DNA of 48,805 nucleotides. Origin: an uncultured Pelagibacteraceae bacterium. Its GTDB lineage: Bacteria; Pseudomonadota; Alphaproteobacteria; Pelagibacterales; Pelagibacteraceae. Position numbers and translations under genes: made by a program. The stretch is taken from contig CACEBP010000007.1 in NCBI GenBank assembly GCA_902557785.1, forward strand, positions 1-48,805, given 5' to 3'. Positions within the stretch are counted from its first letter, which is position 1. Every line of letters starts with the position of its first letter. Below are positions 8,604 through 16,291 of the stretch, one piece after another. The notes beneath the pieces are model-generated. The model did not search any database, was not told the DNA's origin, and saw nothing but the letters and a program-made list of their open reading frames with translations.

Positions 8604-10046
8604 ATGGTAAATTTGTGGAAAAAATACGATTCTAAAAAAACTTATGACGAGTACTTAAACTCTGACCATAAGTTGCGTAAGCAAGCTGTTATTATCTCTC
8701 ACATTTTAGAGAGACATGGCATCAAGAAGTTAAATGAAATTGAAAAGAACTGCGCAAGTACAATAAATGCTAGGGGAATAAATTTTAGAGTTTATTCATC
8801 AGGAAAAAAACTCCAAGAAAAAAAGTGGCCTTTAGATATCATTCCTAGAATTATTCTAAAAAAAGATTGGGCTAAGGTTTCAAAAGGACTACTTCAAAGG
8901 GTAAAAGCGCTTAACCTTTTTATAGACGATGTTTACAACGACAGAAAAATTTTTAAAGATAATATTATTCCTGAAGATTTAGTTTTTAATTCTCCATTTT
9001 ATCTAAGAGAGTGCTATGGTTTTTCACCAAAATATAAAGCTTGGTCCAACATTTCAGGAATTGATTTAATAAGAAATATCAATGGTGAGTTCATGGTTCT
9101 AGAAGATAACTTACGTGTTCCATCAGGAGTTTCTTACATGCTTGAAAACCGAATGGTAATGCGAGATGTCTTTCCTGAATTATTTACAAAATATAAAGTT
9201 TCTTCAGTTCATCAATATCCAAATAAATTATATCACTGTATGCTTGAATGTGTCCCTCGAAAAACAAGAAACCCACATATGTGTGTTTTAACTCCAGGAA
9301 GATATAACTCAGCTTATTTCGAACATAGATTTTTAGCAGAACAAATGGGTATCGCACTTGTAGAGGGAAAAGATTTATTTGTTGAAAAAGATTTTGTCTA
9401 TATGAAAACTGTTACAGGCCCTATGAAAGTTGATTGTATTTATAGAAGAATAGATGACAACTTCTTAGATCCAAAAGTATTTTATAAACACTCTTTGCTG
9501 GGAGTACCCGGTTTATTCAAATGTTGGCGTAAAGGTAATGTTGGTATTATAAACGCACCTGGAACAGGAATAGCAGACGACAAAGCTATATACTCATATG
9601 TTGATAAAATGATTAAATTTTATTTAGACGAGGAACCAAAACTAAAACAAGTCCAAACTTTTTTGTGTAGAAAGAAAATCCACAAAGATCATGTTATCGA
9701 AAATATTTCTAAATTAGTCGTAAAACCTACCAATGGATCGGGCGGAAATGGAATATTGATTGGTCCTAAAGCCTCAAAGGAAGAAAGAGAAAATATGATA
9801 GATAAAATTAAAGCTAAACCTTTCGATTATATTGCACAACCTTTAGAAATTTTATCCACTAACCCTACAATTGCTGAAGAAGGTATTGAGCCAAGACATT
9901 TAGACCTAAGACCATTTGTATTAACTGGTAAAAAAACCTGGGTTACTACAGGTGGACTCACTAGAGTAGCTCTTAAAAAAGGAAGCACTATTGTAAACAG
10001 CTCTCAAGGTGGTGGCTCTAAAGATACTATGGTTATTGAAAAATAA
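8604..10046 (+). CDS. Circularly permuted ATP-grasp protein of the Anbu locus
   Basis: Circularly permuted ATP-grasp type 1 family (formerly DUF404/DUF407). These proteins accompany Anbu, an alpha-E (DUF403) protein and a transglutaminase-like protease, and are predicted to form an amide or peptide bond, a prediction not tested for this protein. Visible features are the N-terminal family region around SSGKKLQEKKWPLDIIPR (near residue 67), the strand MVLEDNLRVPSGVSYMLENR (near 156), and the Gly-rich nucleotide loop VVKPTNGSGGNGILIGP (near 375). The length (480) is normal. No alpha-E or transglutaminase gene follows; the next gene is znuA on the other strand. Confidence 0.87.
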   Translation: MVNLWKKYDSKKTYDEYLNSDHKLRKQAVIISHILERHGIKKLNEIEKNCASTINARGINFRVYSSGKKLQEKKWPLDIIPRIILKKDWAKVSKGLLQRVKALNLFIDDVYNDRKIFKDNIIPEDLVFNSPFYLRECYGFSPKYKAWSNISGIDLIRNINGEFMVLEDNLRVPSGVSYMLENRMVMRDVFPELFTKYKVSSVHQYPNKLYHCMLECVPRKTRNPHMCVLTPGRYNSAYFEHRFLAEQMGIALVEGKDLFVEKDFVYMKTVTGPMKVDCIYRRIDDNFLDPKVFYKHSLLGVPGLFKCWRKGNVGIINAPGTGIADDKAIYSYVDKMIKFYLDEEPKLKQVQTFLCRKKIHKDHVIENISKLVVKPTNGSGGNGILIGPKASKEERENMIDKIKAKPFDYIAQPLEILSTNPTIAEEGIEPRHLDLRPFVLTGKKTWVTTGGLTRVALKKGSTIVNSSQGGGSKDTMVIEK

Positions 10047-10051
10047 ATTAT

Positions 10052-11086
10052 TTAACAACTCTTAAAAGAAGCGTACATATTTCTTATTAAATCAAAGTAT
10101 AAATCTTTTCCTGGATCAAGAGTTGCTCCTAATGGATCTATAACTCCAGTCTTAATATTGGTATCTTTTGCAACTGCTTTTATAATATCTGGATTAAATT
10201 GAGGTTCTGAAAATACGCAAGTTACTTTTTCATGTTCAATTATTTCTCTGATTTCAGCCAATTGCTCAGCTCCTGGTAATACATCTGTATTAACTGTAAA
10301 AGCTCCCAAAACATTTACATTAAATCTTTTTTCAAAATACTGGTAGGCATCATGGAATACAATAGATTTAAAATCTCCTTTTAGCTCAGATTTAACTTTT
10401 TTTGTAAGATTGTCTAAAGCTTTATGAGCCTTCTTTAAATTAGCTTTATAAGCAGATGCATTGTTTGGATCTTTTTCAATTAAATGCTCTGCCATCTCAC
10501 TTAAGATTGCTTTTGCGTTTATTGGATCAAGCCAAATATGCGGATCGTGTTCGCCGTGAGCATGCTCGTGATGATCATCATGTTTATCCTCTTTATGACC
10601 ATGTTCTTTATGATCATCATGTTTATCCTCTTTATGACCATGTTCTTTATGATCATCATGTTTATCCTCTTTATGACCATGTTCTTTATGATCATCGTGT
10701 CCGTGATCATCATGCCCTTCGAATATGTTTCTTTCTCTGAATTCTAATTTTTTTACACCCTTGATTTCCATTAATTCTATTTTTTCAGCTTTTTTTGCTA
10801 TTGATTTTAATGGTTTTTCTAAAAAAGTTTCTAAGTCTTCGCCAACCCAAAATATTAAGTCAGCATTTTGCAACATTTTAGCGTGTGATGGTTTTAATGC
10901 AAATCCATGTGGAGAATTATATCCATCAACAATTAAATCTGGTTTACCCACTCCATCCATCAAATAACTAGCTAGTGAATGTATTGGTTTAATAGAAGCC
11001 ACAACTTTAATTTCTGCATTGGCAGAAAAACTTAGAGTTAATGTAAAAAATAAAGTAATTGTAAGCTTAATAAATTTGTTTATCAT
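10052..11086 (-). CDS. znuA: Zinc ABC transporter, periplasmic zinc-binding protein
   Basis: Captures Zn2+ in the periplasm for ZnuBC. An N-terminal signal peptide ends at SANA, followed by EIKVVASIKPIHSLASYL. Metal-binding histidines occur in NSPHGFALKPSH (near residue 60), HDPHIWLDP (near 181) and IVFHDAYQYF (near 243). The intervening His/Asp-rich loop is expanded by three perfect 39-bp repeats (10573-10689) and probably works as a zinc-collecting arm. The start ATG at 11086 lies only three bases from a Zur operator, leaving no room for a ribosome binding site, so the message may be leaderless. It is divergent from znuC. Confidence 0.96.
   Translation of the reverse strand: MINKFIKLTITLFFTLTLSFSANAEIKVVASIKPIHSLASYLMDGVGKPDLIVDGYNSPHGFALKPSHAKMLQNADLIFWVGEDLETFLEKPLKSIAKKAEKIELMEIKGVKKLEFRERNIFEGHDDHGHDDHKEHGHKEDKHDDHKEHGHKEDKHDDHKEHGHKEDKHDDHHEHAHGEHDPHIWLDPINAKAILSEMAEHLIEKDPNNASAYKANLKKAHKALDNLTKKVKSELKGDFKSIVFHDAYQYFEKRFNVNVLGAFTVNTDVLPGAEQLAEIREIIEHEKVTCVFSEPQFNPDIIKAVAKDTNIKTGVIDPLGATLDPGKDLYFDLIRNMYASFKSC
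10573..10689 (-). repeat. Three perfect 39-bp tandem repeats inside znuA
   Basis: Units at 10573-10611, 10612-10650 and 10651-10689 are identical base for base, and a degenerate partial fourth begins at 10690. On the minus strand each unit encodes 13 residues of the pattern DDHKEHGHKEDKH. The frame is preserved, so changes in copy number lengthen or shorten the metal-binding loop without breaking the gene. Confidence 0.97.
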
Positions 11087-11089
11087 AGT

Positions 11090-11119
11090 GTTATAATATA
11101 ACGTCTGTTATAATATAAC
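11090..11119. promoter_or_regulatory. Double Zur operator between znuA and znuC
   Basis: Two identical 13-bp palindromes GTTATAATATAAC occupy 11090-11102 and 11107-11119, 17 bp centre to centre. They match the alphaproteobacterial Zur consensus (TGTTATNNTATAACA). Each also contains TATAAT-like hexamers in both directions, so repressor and RNA polymerase would compete for the same bases. Zur, encoded at 12719, should repress both arms when zinc is plentiful. Confidence 0.92.
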
Positions 11120-11143
11120 ATATTTGAGGTCAAGGTTTTTAAT

Positions 11144-11890
11144 ATGGAAAATAAAAATAAAGTTCTACTAAAGGTTGAAAATGCTGGCGTTTCTATAAAT
11201 GACAAATCTTTAGTTAAAGGAGTTTCATTTGAGATTAAACAAGGTGAGATAGTCACTTTGATAGGTCCAAATGGCTCTGGGAAATCAACAACAGCAAAAA
11301 TTGCTTTAGGAATTTATAAAAAGATAGATGGCAAAGTTAAAAAATATACTGACAAAATTGGATACGTGCCTCAAAAAATTTCAATAGATTGGACCTTGCC
11401 AATAAGAGTATTGGATTTTATGACTTTGACAGAAGAATTAACTCAAGATCAAATTAATATTGCTTTAAATTTAACTGGTGTTGAACACCTAAAAAATAAA
11501 AGTTTAAGTAATTTATCTGGAGGAGAGTTCCAAAGAGTTTTGATAGCAAGAGCTATTTCTAAAAAACCAGAATTATTAGTTCTTGATGAGCCAGTACAAG
11601 GTGTTGATTTTAAAGGTGAAATTGCTCTATATGAATTAATCAAACAAATTTCAGAAAAAATGAAATGTGGAATTCTTTTAATTTCACATGATCTACATGT
11701 AGTAATGTCTGCAACTGATTTTGTATTATGTTTAAATGGACATGTATGTTGTTCTGGAGCACCTCATAAAGTCGTTAAAGACAGTAAATATAAGGAATTG
11801 TTCGGAGATAGAGCTTCCAATATCTTATCTTTATATGAGCATAAACATGATCATACTCACTCTCAAGATGGAACAGTAGATCAAAAATAA
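11144..11890 (+). CDS. znuC: Zinc ABC transporter, ATP-binding protein
   Basis: Cytoplasmic ATPase powering zinc import. Walker A is GPNGSGKST (near residue 43), the ABC signature is LSGGEFQR (near 125), Walker B is LLVLDEPVQGVD (near 145) and the switch His is in LISHDLHVV. The C-terminus carries a histidine-rich tail (YEHKHDHTHS), as in many ZnuC proteins. AAGG at 11133-11136 offers a modest ribosome site 8 bases before the ATG. znuB begins 1 base after the stop, so the two are coupled. Confidence 0.96.
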   Translation: MENKNKVLLKVENAGVSINDKSLVKGVSFEIKQGEIVTLIGPNGSGKSTTAKIALGIYKKIDGKVKKYTDKIGYVPQKISIDWTLPIRVLDFMTLTEELTQDQINIALNLTGVEHLKNKSLSNLSGGEFQRVLIARAISKKPELLVLDEPVQGVDFKGEIALYELIKQISEKMKCGILLISHDLHVVMSATDFVLCLNGHVCCSGAPHKVVKDSKYKELFGDRASNILSLYEHKHDHTHSQDGTVDQK

Positions 11891-11891
11891 T

Positions 11892-12695
11892 ATGCTTAAT
11901 GATTTTTTTATAAGAGCTTTACTTGCAGGAATTGGAATAGCTTTAATAACAGGTCCAATAGGATGCTTTGTAATTTGGAGAAGATTGTCTTTTTTTGCAG
12001 GTACACTTGCGCATTCAGCTTTATTAGGTGTAACTATGGCTTTGGTATTTGAACTTAATATTGCTTTTTCAGTTTTTTTAATATCAGCAGTTTTAGCAAT
12101 TTTTCTCCTTCAATTACAAACTAAAACAAATCTTCCTAACGATGCTTTGTTAGGTTTATTAGCCCATTCATCGCTAGCAATAGGACTTGTAATTATTGGA
12201 TTTTTAACAACTATTAGATTTGATGTTATGGGTTTGTTATTTGGCGATATATTAGCTGTAAGTCAAAGTGATTTGTTATTAATTTGGGGTGGTGGCGTAT
12301 TTATTTTAATAATTTTAAAGATTATTTGGAAACCTTTGTTTGCTTCCACAATAAATTATGATTTAGCTAAAGCAGAAGGGATGAACCCTGATAGGTATAA
12401 TGCAATATTCACAATTTTGATGGCAGCAATAATTGCTATTTCAATTAAAATAGTCGGACTTCTTTTAATAACTGGAATGCTAATAATTCCCGCAGCTCTT
12501 GCAAGAAATATATCTAACAATCCATTACAGATGGTTATTTTATCGACAATTGGAGGACTATTATCTATTTTAATAGGATTATTTTCTTCTTTAGAATTTA
12601 ATACCGCATCAGGTCCATCAATAATAACCGCAGCTTTAATACTTTTTTGTTTTTCACTTTTAAAGTTTAAAAAATATTCCGAATTGAAAAAATGA
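11892..12695 (+). CDS. znuB: Zinc ABC transporter, permease
   Basis: Membrane channel subunit of the ABC-3 (metal) permease family. The 267-residue protein has about eight hydrophobic segments. It begins with FFIRALLAGIGIALITGPIG, contains SFFAGTLAHSALLGV (near residue 35), the conserved region AEGMNPDRYN (near 159) and GLLLITGMLIIPAALAR (near 190), all typical of ZnuB. It follows znuC by a single base and precedes zur by 23 bases, giving a znuC-znuB-zur operon. Confidence 0.95.
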   Translation: MLNDFFIRALLAGIGIALITGPIGCFVIWRRLSFFAGTLAHSALLGVTMALVFELNIAFSVFLISAVLAIFLLQLQTKTNLPNDALLGLLAHSSLAIGLVIIGFLTTIRFDVMGLLFGDILAVSQSDLLLIWGGGVFILIILKIIWKPLFASTINYDLAKAEGMNPDRYNAIFTILMAAIIAISIKIVGLLLITGMLIIPAALARNISNNPLQMVILSTIGGLLSILIGLFSSLEFNTASGPSIITAALILFCFSLLKFKKYSELKK

Positions 12696-12718
12696 TAATT
12701 AATTAGTAAATTATATTT

Positions 12719-13117
12719 ATGGCAAGAGCACAAACACTTTCTAGAAACCAACAAATAGTTTTAGATATTATTGAGAAGGCAAAAGGTCCTTTAAAAGCTT
12801 ATTCCATATTATTTAATGTACAAAAAAAAGGAATTAAAGCCCCTCAACAAATTTATCGAGCATTGGATAAGTTGATTGGAATGGGAAAAATTCATAAAAT
12901 AGAAAGTAAAAATGCTTTTGTTGCATGCAGAAGCTCAGATTGTGAAATTTCAAAAGCAACAGCATTTTCAATTTGTGAAAGTTGCGAAATGGTTGATGAG
13001 ATCAGCGATACCAAACTTTCAAAATATTTATCAGGTTTTAATCATAAAAAAGGAATGAAATTTAAAAGATTTAATTTAGAATTTTTTGGTATTTGCAAAA
13101 AGTGTAAAAAAGATTAG
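12719..13117 (+). CDS. zur: Zinc uptake regulator of the Fur family
   Basis: Zinc-sensing DNA-binding repressor. The N-terminal winged helix includes PLKAYSILFNVQKKGIKAPQ and VYRAL-like IYRALDKLIGMGKIH. Structural zinc cysteines are CESCEMVD (near residue 84) and CKKCKKD at the C-terminus. The zinc-ABC context identifies it as Zur over Fur. It is the last gene of the znuCB operon and presumably controls its own expression through the 11090-11119 operator. Confidence 0.94.
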   Translation: MARAQTLSRNQQIVLDIIEKAKGPLKAYSILFNVQKKGIKAPQQIYRALDKLIGMGKIHKIESKNAFVACRSSDCEISKATAFSICESCEMVDEISDTKLSKYLSGFNHKKGMKFKRFNLEFFGICKKCKKD

Positions 13118-13202
13118 ATCACCTAAAGAACATTTCTGCGACAAAACTCTCTTTTCATTAAAATTTTTTATAATTTAATATAATTATAACAGAAGGATAA
13201 TT

Positions 13203-14144
13203 ATGAAATTATTTAAAACATTATTTACTATAGTTTTTATTTCAGCGTTAAGCTTATCAACAAACGCAAAAGAAATAAAAATGGGTAAAGCTGATTGGGA
13301 TACAGGTTATTTCCAAGCAGAAGTTTATAAAAAAGCACTAGAAAAAATGGGTTATAAAGTTACTGGCCCAACTGTTATGAAACCACAAGTTTTCTATGTT
13401 GCGGCAGCAGCAGGAGATATGGATCTTTGGGTTAATGGGTGGTTTGGAAACCATGACTCATATGTTAAAGAGGCAATGGGCAAGGTAAAACCTGTAGGCT
13501 ATGTCGCAAAAAGTGGTGGCTTGCAAGGTTACTTAATTGATAAAAAAACTGCAGACAAATTTAATATAAAATCTGTAATGGACATAAAAAACCACGCCAA
13601 AGAGTTTGACTCAAACGGCGATGGTAAAGCAGATATGGTTGCTTGTCATCCAGGATGGGGTTGTGAAAAAATTATATCAAGACATTTTGAAGAGCTTGGT
13701 CTGGGTGAATTTATTAATCCAATAAAAGCAGATTATTCAGCTGCTATGGCAGACATAATTTCAAGATATAAAAACGGTAAATCAGTATTATTTTATACTT
13801 GGACTCCTAATTGGACAGTTGGAACTTTAAAATTAGGAGAAGATGTAGTTTGGATCGAAGCTCCTTTTAGCGAAACAAAAGTTGTAAGTGTACCAAATGC
13901 AACAAAGTCAAAACTTAATATGGGATTTGGTTTAAACGACATTAGACCAGCTGCAAATGTTGATTTTTTAAAAGCTAATCCAAAAGTAGAAAAGTTTTTA
14001 AAAAAGGCATCTATACCTTTAGCAGATATTGCTGCTCAAAACTTAAAAATGAATAAGGGTGAGAAAAGCGAAAAAGCAATAAAGAAACACGCTGAAGAAT
14101 GGATCAAATCAAATCAAAAAACTTTTAATAGTTGGATAAATTAA
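13203..14144 (+). CDS. proX: Glycine-betaine-type ABC substrate-binding protein, copy 1
   Basis: Periplasmic binding protein of the OpuAC/ProX family for betaines and related osmolytes or methylated compounds (which also serve as carbon sources in marine bacteria). A signal peptide ends near TNAKE. Aromatic residues that can cage the quaternary ammonium group appear in GKADWDTGYFQ, DLWVNGWFGNHD, HPGWGCEK and FYTWTPNWTVG. The 313-residue protein is the same length as its tandem neighbour at 14274 and closely similar throughout. A good ribosome site (GAAGG, 13192-13196) precedes the ATG. Confidence 0.93.
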   Translation: MKLFKTLFTIVFISALSLSTNAKEIKMGKADWDTGYFQAEVYKKALEKMGYKVTGPTVMKPQVFYVAAAAGDMDLWVNGWFGNHDSYVKEAMGKVKPVGYVAKSGGLQGYLIDKKTADKFNIKSVMDIKNHAKEFDSNGDGKADMVACHPGWGCEKIISRHFEELGLGEFINPIKADYSAAMADIISRYKNGKSVLFYTWTPNWTVGTLKLGEDVVWIEAPFSETKVVSVPNATKSKLNMGFGLNDIRPAANVDFLKANPKVEKFLKKASIPLADIAAQNLKMNKGEKSEKAIKKHAEEWIKSNQKTFNSWIN

Positions 14145-14167
14145 AAAAAAATTAGCAAATAGGAAAT

Positions 14168-14189
14168 TATGCGCACGTAAGTGCGCATA
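14168..14189 (+). terminator. Strong hairpin between the two proX copies
   Basis: TATGCGCAC at 14168-14176 and GTGCGCATA at 14181-14189 form a perfect 9-bp stem with a GTAA (GNRA) tetraloop, exceptionally GC-rich for this DNA. No run of T follows directly, so it is not a textbook intrinsic terminator. It may protect the 3' end of the first proX message or trim read-through into the second. Confidence 0.6.
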
Positions 14190-14273
14190 TAAGACATATC
14201 TCACTTTTTAGTTGTATTACGGTTACATTAAAATTCTTTACATGTTAAAATTTTTTCGAATTTAGGAGGAAAT

Positions 14274-15215
14274 ATGAGATATTTAAAACATTTAGTATCA
14301 ATAATTGCAGCTCTTACTATTAGTAGTGCTGTATACGCCAATGAGATCAAGATGGGTAAGGCAGACTGGGATACAGGCTATTTTCAGGCTGAGATCTATA
14401 AGGCGGCTCTTGAAAAAATGGGTTACAAAGTTTCAGGCCCAACTGTAATGAAACCTCAGGTGTTTTATGTAGCAGCAACATCAGGTGATGTTGATTTATG
14501 GGTGAACGGCTGGTTCGGCACACATGATGGTTACATATCAGAGTCTAAAGGGAAAGTTAAACCAGTTGGCTATGTAATGAAGGGTGGAGGAGCCCAAGGT
14601 TACCTAATTGATAAAAAATCAGCAGATAAATTTGGTATCAAAAGCGTAATGGATATCAAAAAACACGCTAAAGAGTTTGACTCTAATGGTGACGGAAAAG
14701 CAGATATGGTTGCTTGCCCTCCAGGCTGGGGTTGTGAAAAACAAATCACAAAACACTTTGATGAGCTTGGATTAGGTGATTTTATCAATCCAGTAAAAGC
14801 AGACTACTCAGCTTCAATGGCAGATGCAGTGTCTAAATACAAAAATGGAAAATCAATTCTATTTTATACATGGACACCTAACTGGACTGTTGGTGCTTTA
14901 AAACTTGGTAAAGATGTAGTTTGGATCGAAGTTCCATACAGTAAAACAAAACCAACTAAGATCGCTAATGCTACAAAGTCTAAAGTAAATTTAGGTTTTG
15001 GCGCTGATGATATCAGACCAGCAGCAAATGTAGATTTTCTTAAAGCAAATCCAAAAGTAGAGAAGATGCTTAAAAAAGCTTCTATACCTCTTGGAGATAT
15101 TGCTGCTCAAAACTTAAAAATGAATAAGGGTGAGAAAAGCGAAAAAGCTATTAAGAAACACGCAGCTGAATGGATTAAAGCTAATCAAAGCACATTTGAT
15201 AGTTGGATCAAGTAA
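14274..15215 (+). CDS. proX: Glycine-betaine-type ABC substrate-binding protein, copy 2
   Basis: Second ProX/OpuAC-family periplasmic protein, clearly a duplicate of the gene at 13203: the same length and long identical runs, for example GKADWDTGYFQAE and the last 30 or so residues. The cage motifs DWDTGYFQ, LWVNGWFGTHD, PPGWGCEK and TWTPNWTVG are retained. Differences cluster in the signal peptide, around residue 95-110 and around ATSGDVDL. A near-perfect ribosome site AGGAGG (14265-14270) suggests strong expression. It is followed 18 bases later by the permease gene, so this copy is the one directly linked to proW. Confidence 0.93.
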   Translation: MRYLKHLVSIIAALTISSAVYANEIKMGKADWDTGYFQAEIYKAALEKMGYKVSGPTVMKPQVFYVAATSGDVDLWVNGWFGTHDGYISESKGKVKPVGYVMKGGGAQGYLIDKKSADKFGIKSVMDIKKHAKEFDSNGDGKADMVACPPGWGCEKQITKHFDELGLGDFINPVKADYSASMADAVSKYKNGKSILFYTWTPNWTVGALKLGKDVVWIEVPYSKTKPTKIANATKSKVNLGFGADDIRPAANVDFLKANPKVEKMLKKASIPLGDIAAQNLKMNKGEKSEKAIKKHAAEWIKANQSTFDSWIK

Positions 15216-15233
15216 GGGTTCAGGTTAATTTTA

Positions 15234-16085
15234 ATGAGTTTAAAATTAGCCCCTTCAGATTACGAAATATACATTCCATTAGGTGAATGGATAGAAGGAA
15301 ATATTAAAGAGTGGTTATTTGAACAACGGCCACTCTTTAAAAAAGTTTCAGCCCCAATAGACACTGTTTTAAATAGTTTAGACTCTCTTTTTAATTTTAT
15401 TCCATTTCCAATAATTCTTTTAATATTTGTTTTTTTTGCTTATAGAACCAACGGTATAAAGTTTGCGATCTTTTCTTTTGTAAGTTTAGTTTTTATAGAT
15501 TTAGTTGACCTTTGGTCTGAAAGCATGACTACGCTTGCTATGATATTTACCGCAGTTTTATTTTGTATGTTAATTGGTATTCCTTTAGGAATTCTGGCTT
15601 CTAGAAGTAATACATTTGAAATTATTTTGCGTCCTGTGTTAGATATAATGCAAACCATACCAAGTTTTGTTTATTTGATTCCTGTTGTTATGCTTTTTGG
15701 TGTTGGATTAACGCCAGGTGTTGTGGCAACAATTATATTCGCACTTCCACCAATAATTCGTTTAACTAATTTGGGTATTAGACAAGTTGGCAAAGGTTTT
15801 AAAGAAGCTGGTTCAAGTTTAGGATTAACAAGGTTTCTAATACTTTTAAAAATTGAAATACCTTTATCTTTAAAAACTATAATGGCGGGTGTTAATCAAA
15901 CGTTAATGTTAGCTTTATCTATGGTAGTTATTGCAGCTTTGATTGGGGCTGGAGGTTTAGGTTTAACTGTTTATATCGCTTTAGGTAGATTAGATGTTGG
16001 CTCAGCAGTTATTGGAGGAACAGGTATAGTTATTTTAGCAATTATATTAGATAGAATAACTCAGAAAATAATTAAAACTCGCTAA
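15234..16085 (+). CDS. proW: Glycine-betaine-type ABC permease
   Basis: Inner-membrane permease of a ProU/OpuA-type importer. The 283-residue protein starts with a soluble stretch (PLGEWIEGNIKEWLF), as in ProW, and has about six membrane helices. The BPD-permease coupling loop EAGSSLGLTRFLILLKIEIPL is visible at residues 196-216. The ATPase subunit (ProV) that should couple to this loop is not adjacent; its 3' end instead overlaps a small gene on the other strand by 14 bases. Confidence 0.93.
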   Translation: MSLKLAPSDYEIYIPLGEWIEGNIKEWLFEQRPLFKKVSAPIDTVLNSLDSLFNFIPFPIILLIFVFFAYRTNGIKFAIFSFVSLVFIDLVDLWSESMTTLAMIFTAVLFCMLIGIPLGILASRSNTFEIILRPVLDIMQTIPSFVYLIPVVMLFGVGLTPGVVATIIFALPPIIRLTNLGIRQVGKGFKEAGSSLGLTRFLILLKIEIPLSLKTIMAGVNQTLMLALSMVVIAALIGAGGLGLTVYIALGRLDVGSAVIGGTGIVILAIILDRITQKIIKTR

Positions 16086-16257
16086 CGAAACCAGTTATTT
16101 TTAGAGCAAAAACAATTAAAAAAAATAAAACAGTCCATCCAAAAAACTGAATAATAATTGTTAACTTGGGCCCTTTATCTATACCCTTCCAAGACATAAA
16201 AGTATATGTAGTGAAAATTGACAAAATGAGGAGAAGAAGAAAATTGGTTAAATTCAT
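16072..16257 (-). CDS. Small two-helix membrane protein, function unknown
   Basis: A 61-residue hydrophobic protein with two predicted membrane segments, FLLLLILSIFTTYTF (residues 5-20) and IIIQFFGWTVLFFLIVFAL (34-52), separated by the polar loop WKGIDKGPK. It overlaps the 3' end of proW by 14 bases in convergent orientation and has its own ATG. I do not recognise a family. The clean two-helix layout and its fit into the gap between flanking genes favour a real gene. Confidence 0.6.
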   Translation of the reverse strand: MNLTNFLLLLILSIFTTYTFMSWKGIDKGPKLTIIIQFFGWTVLFFLIVFALKITGFVSEF

Positions 16258-16291
16258 TTTTAAATTTTATTTTAATTTCATATAACTTAAA

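Noticed and set aside
10573-10689. Repeat array as a possible CRISPR
   Set aside because: Units are contiguous with no spacers and lie in frame inside znuA.
10456-10747. Several overlapping open frames on both strands in the znuA His-rich region
   Set aside because: They are produced by the in-frame 39-bp repeats in alternative frames; only the znuA frame has domain structure and motifs.
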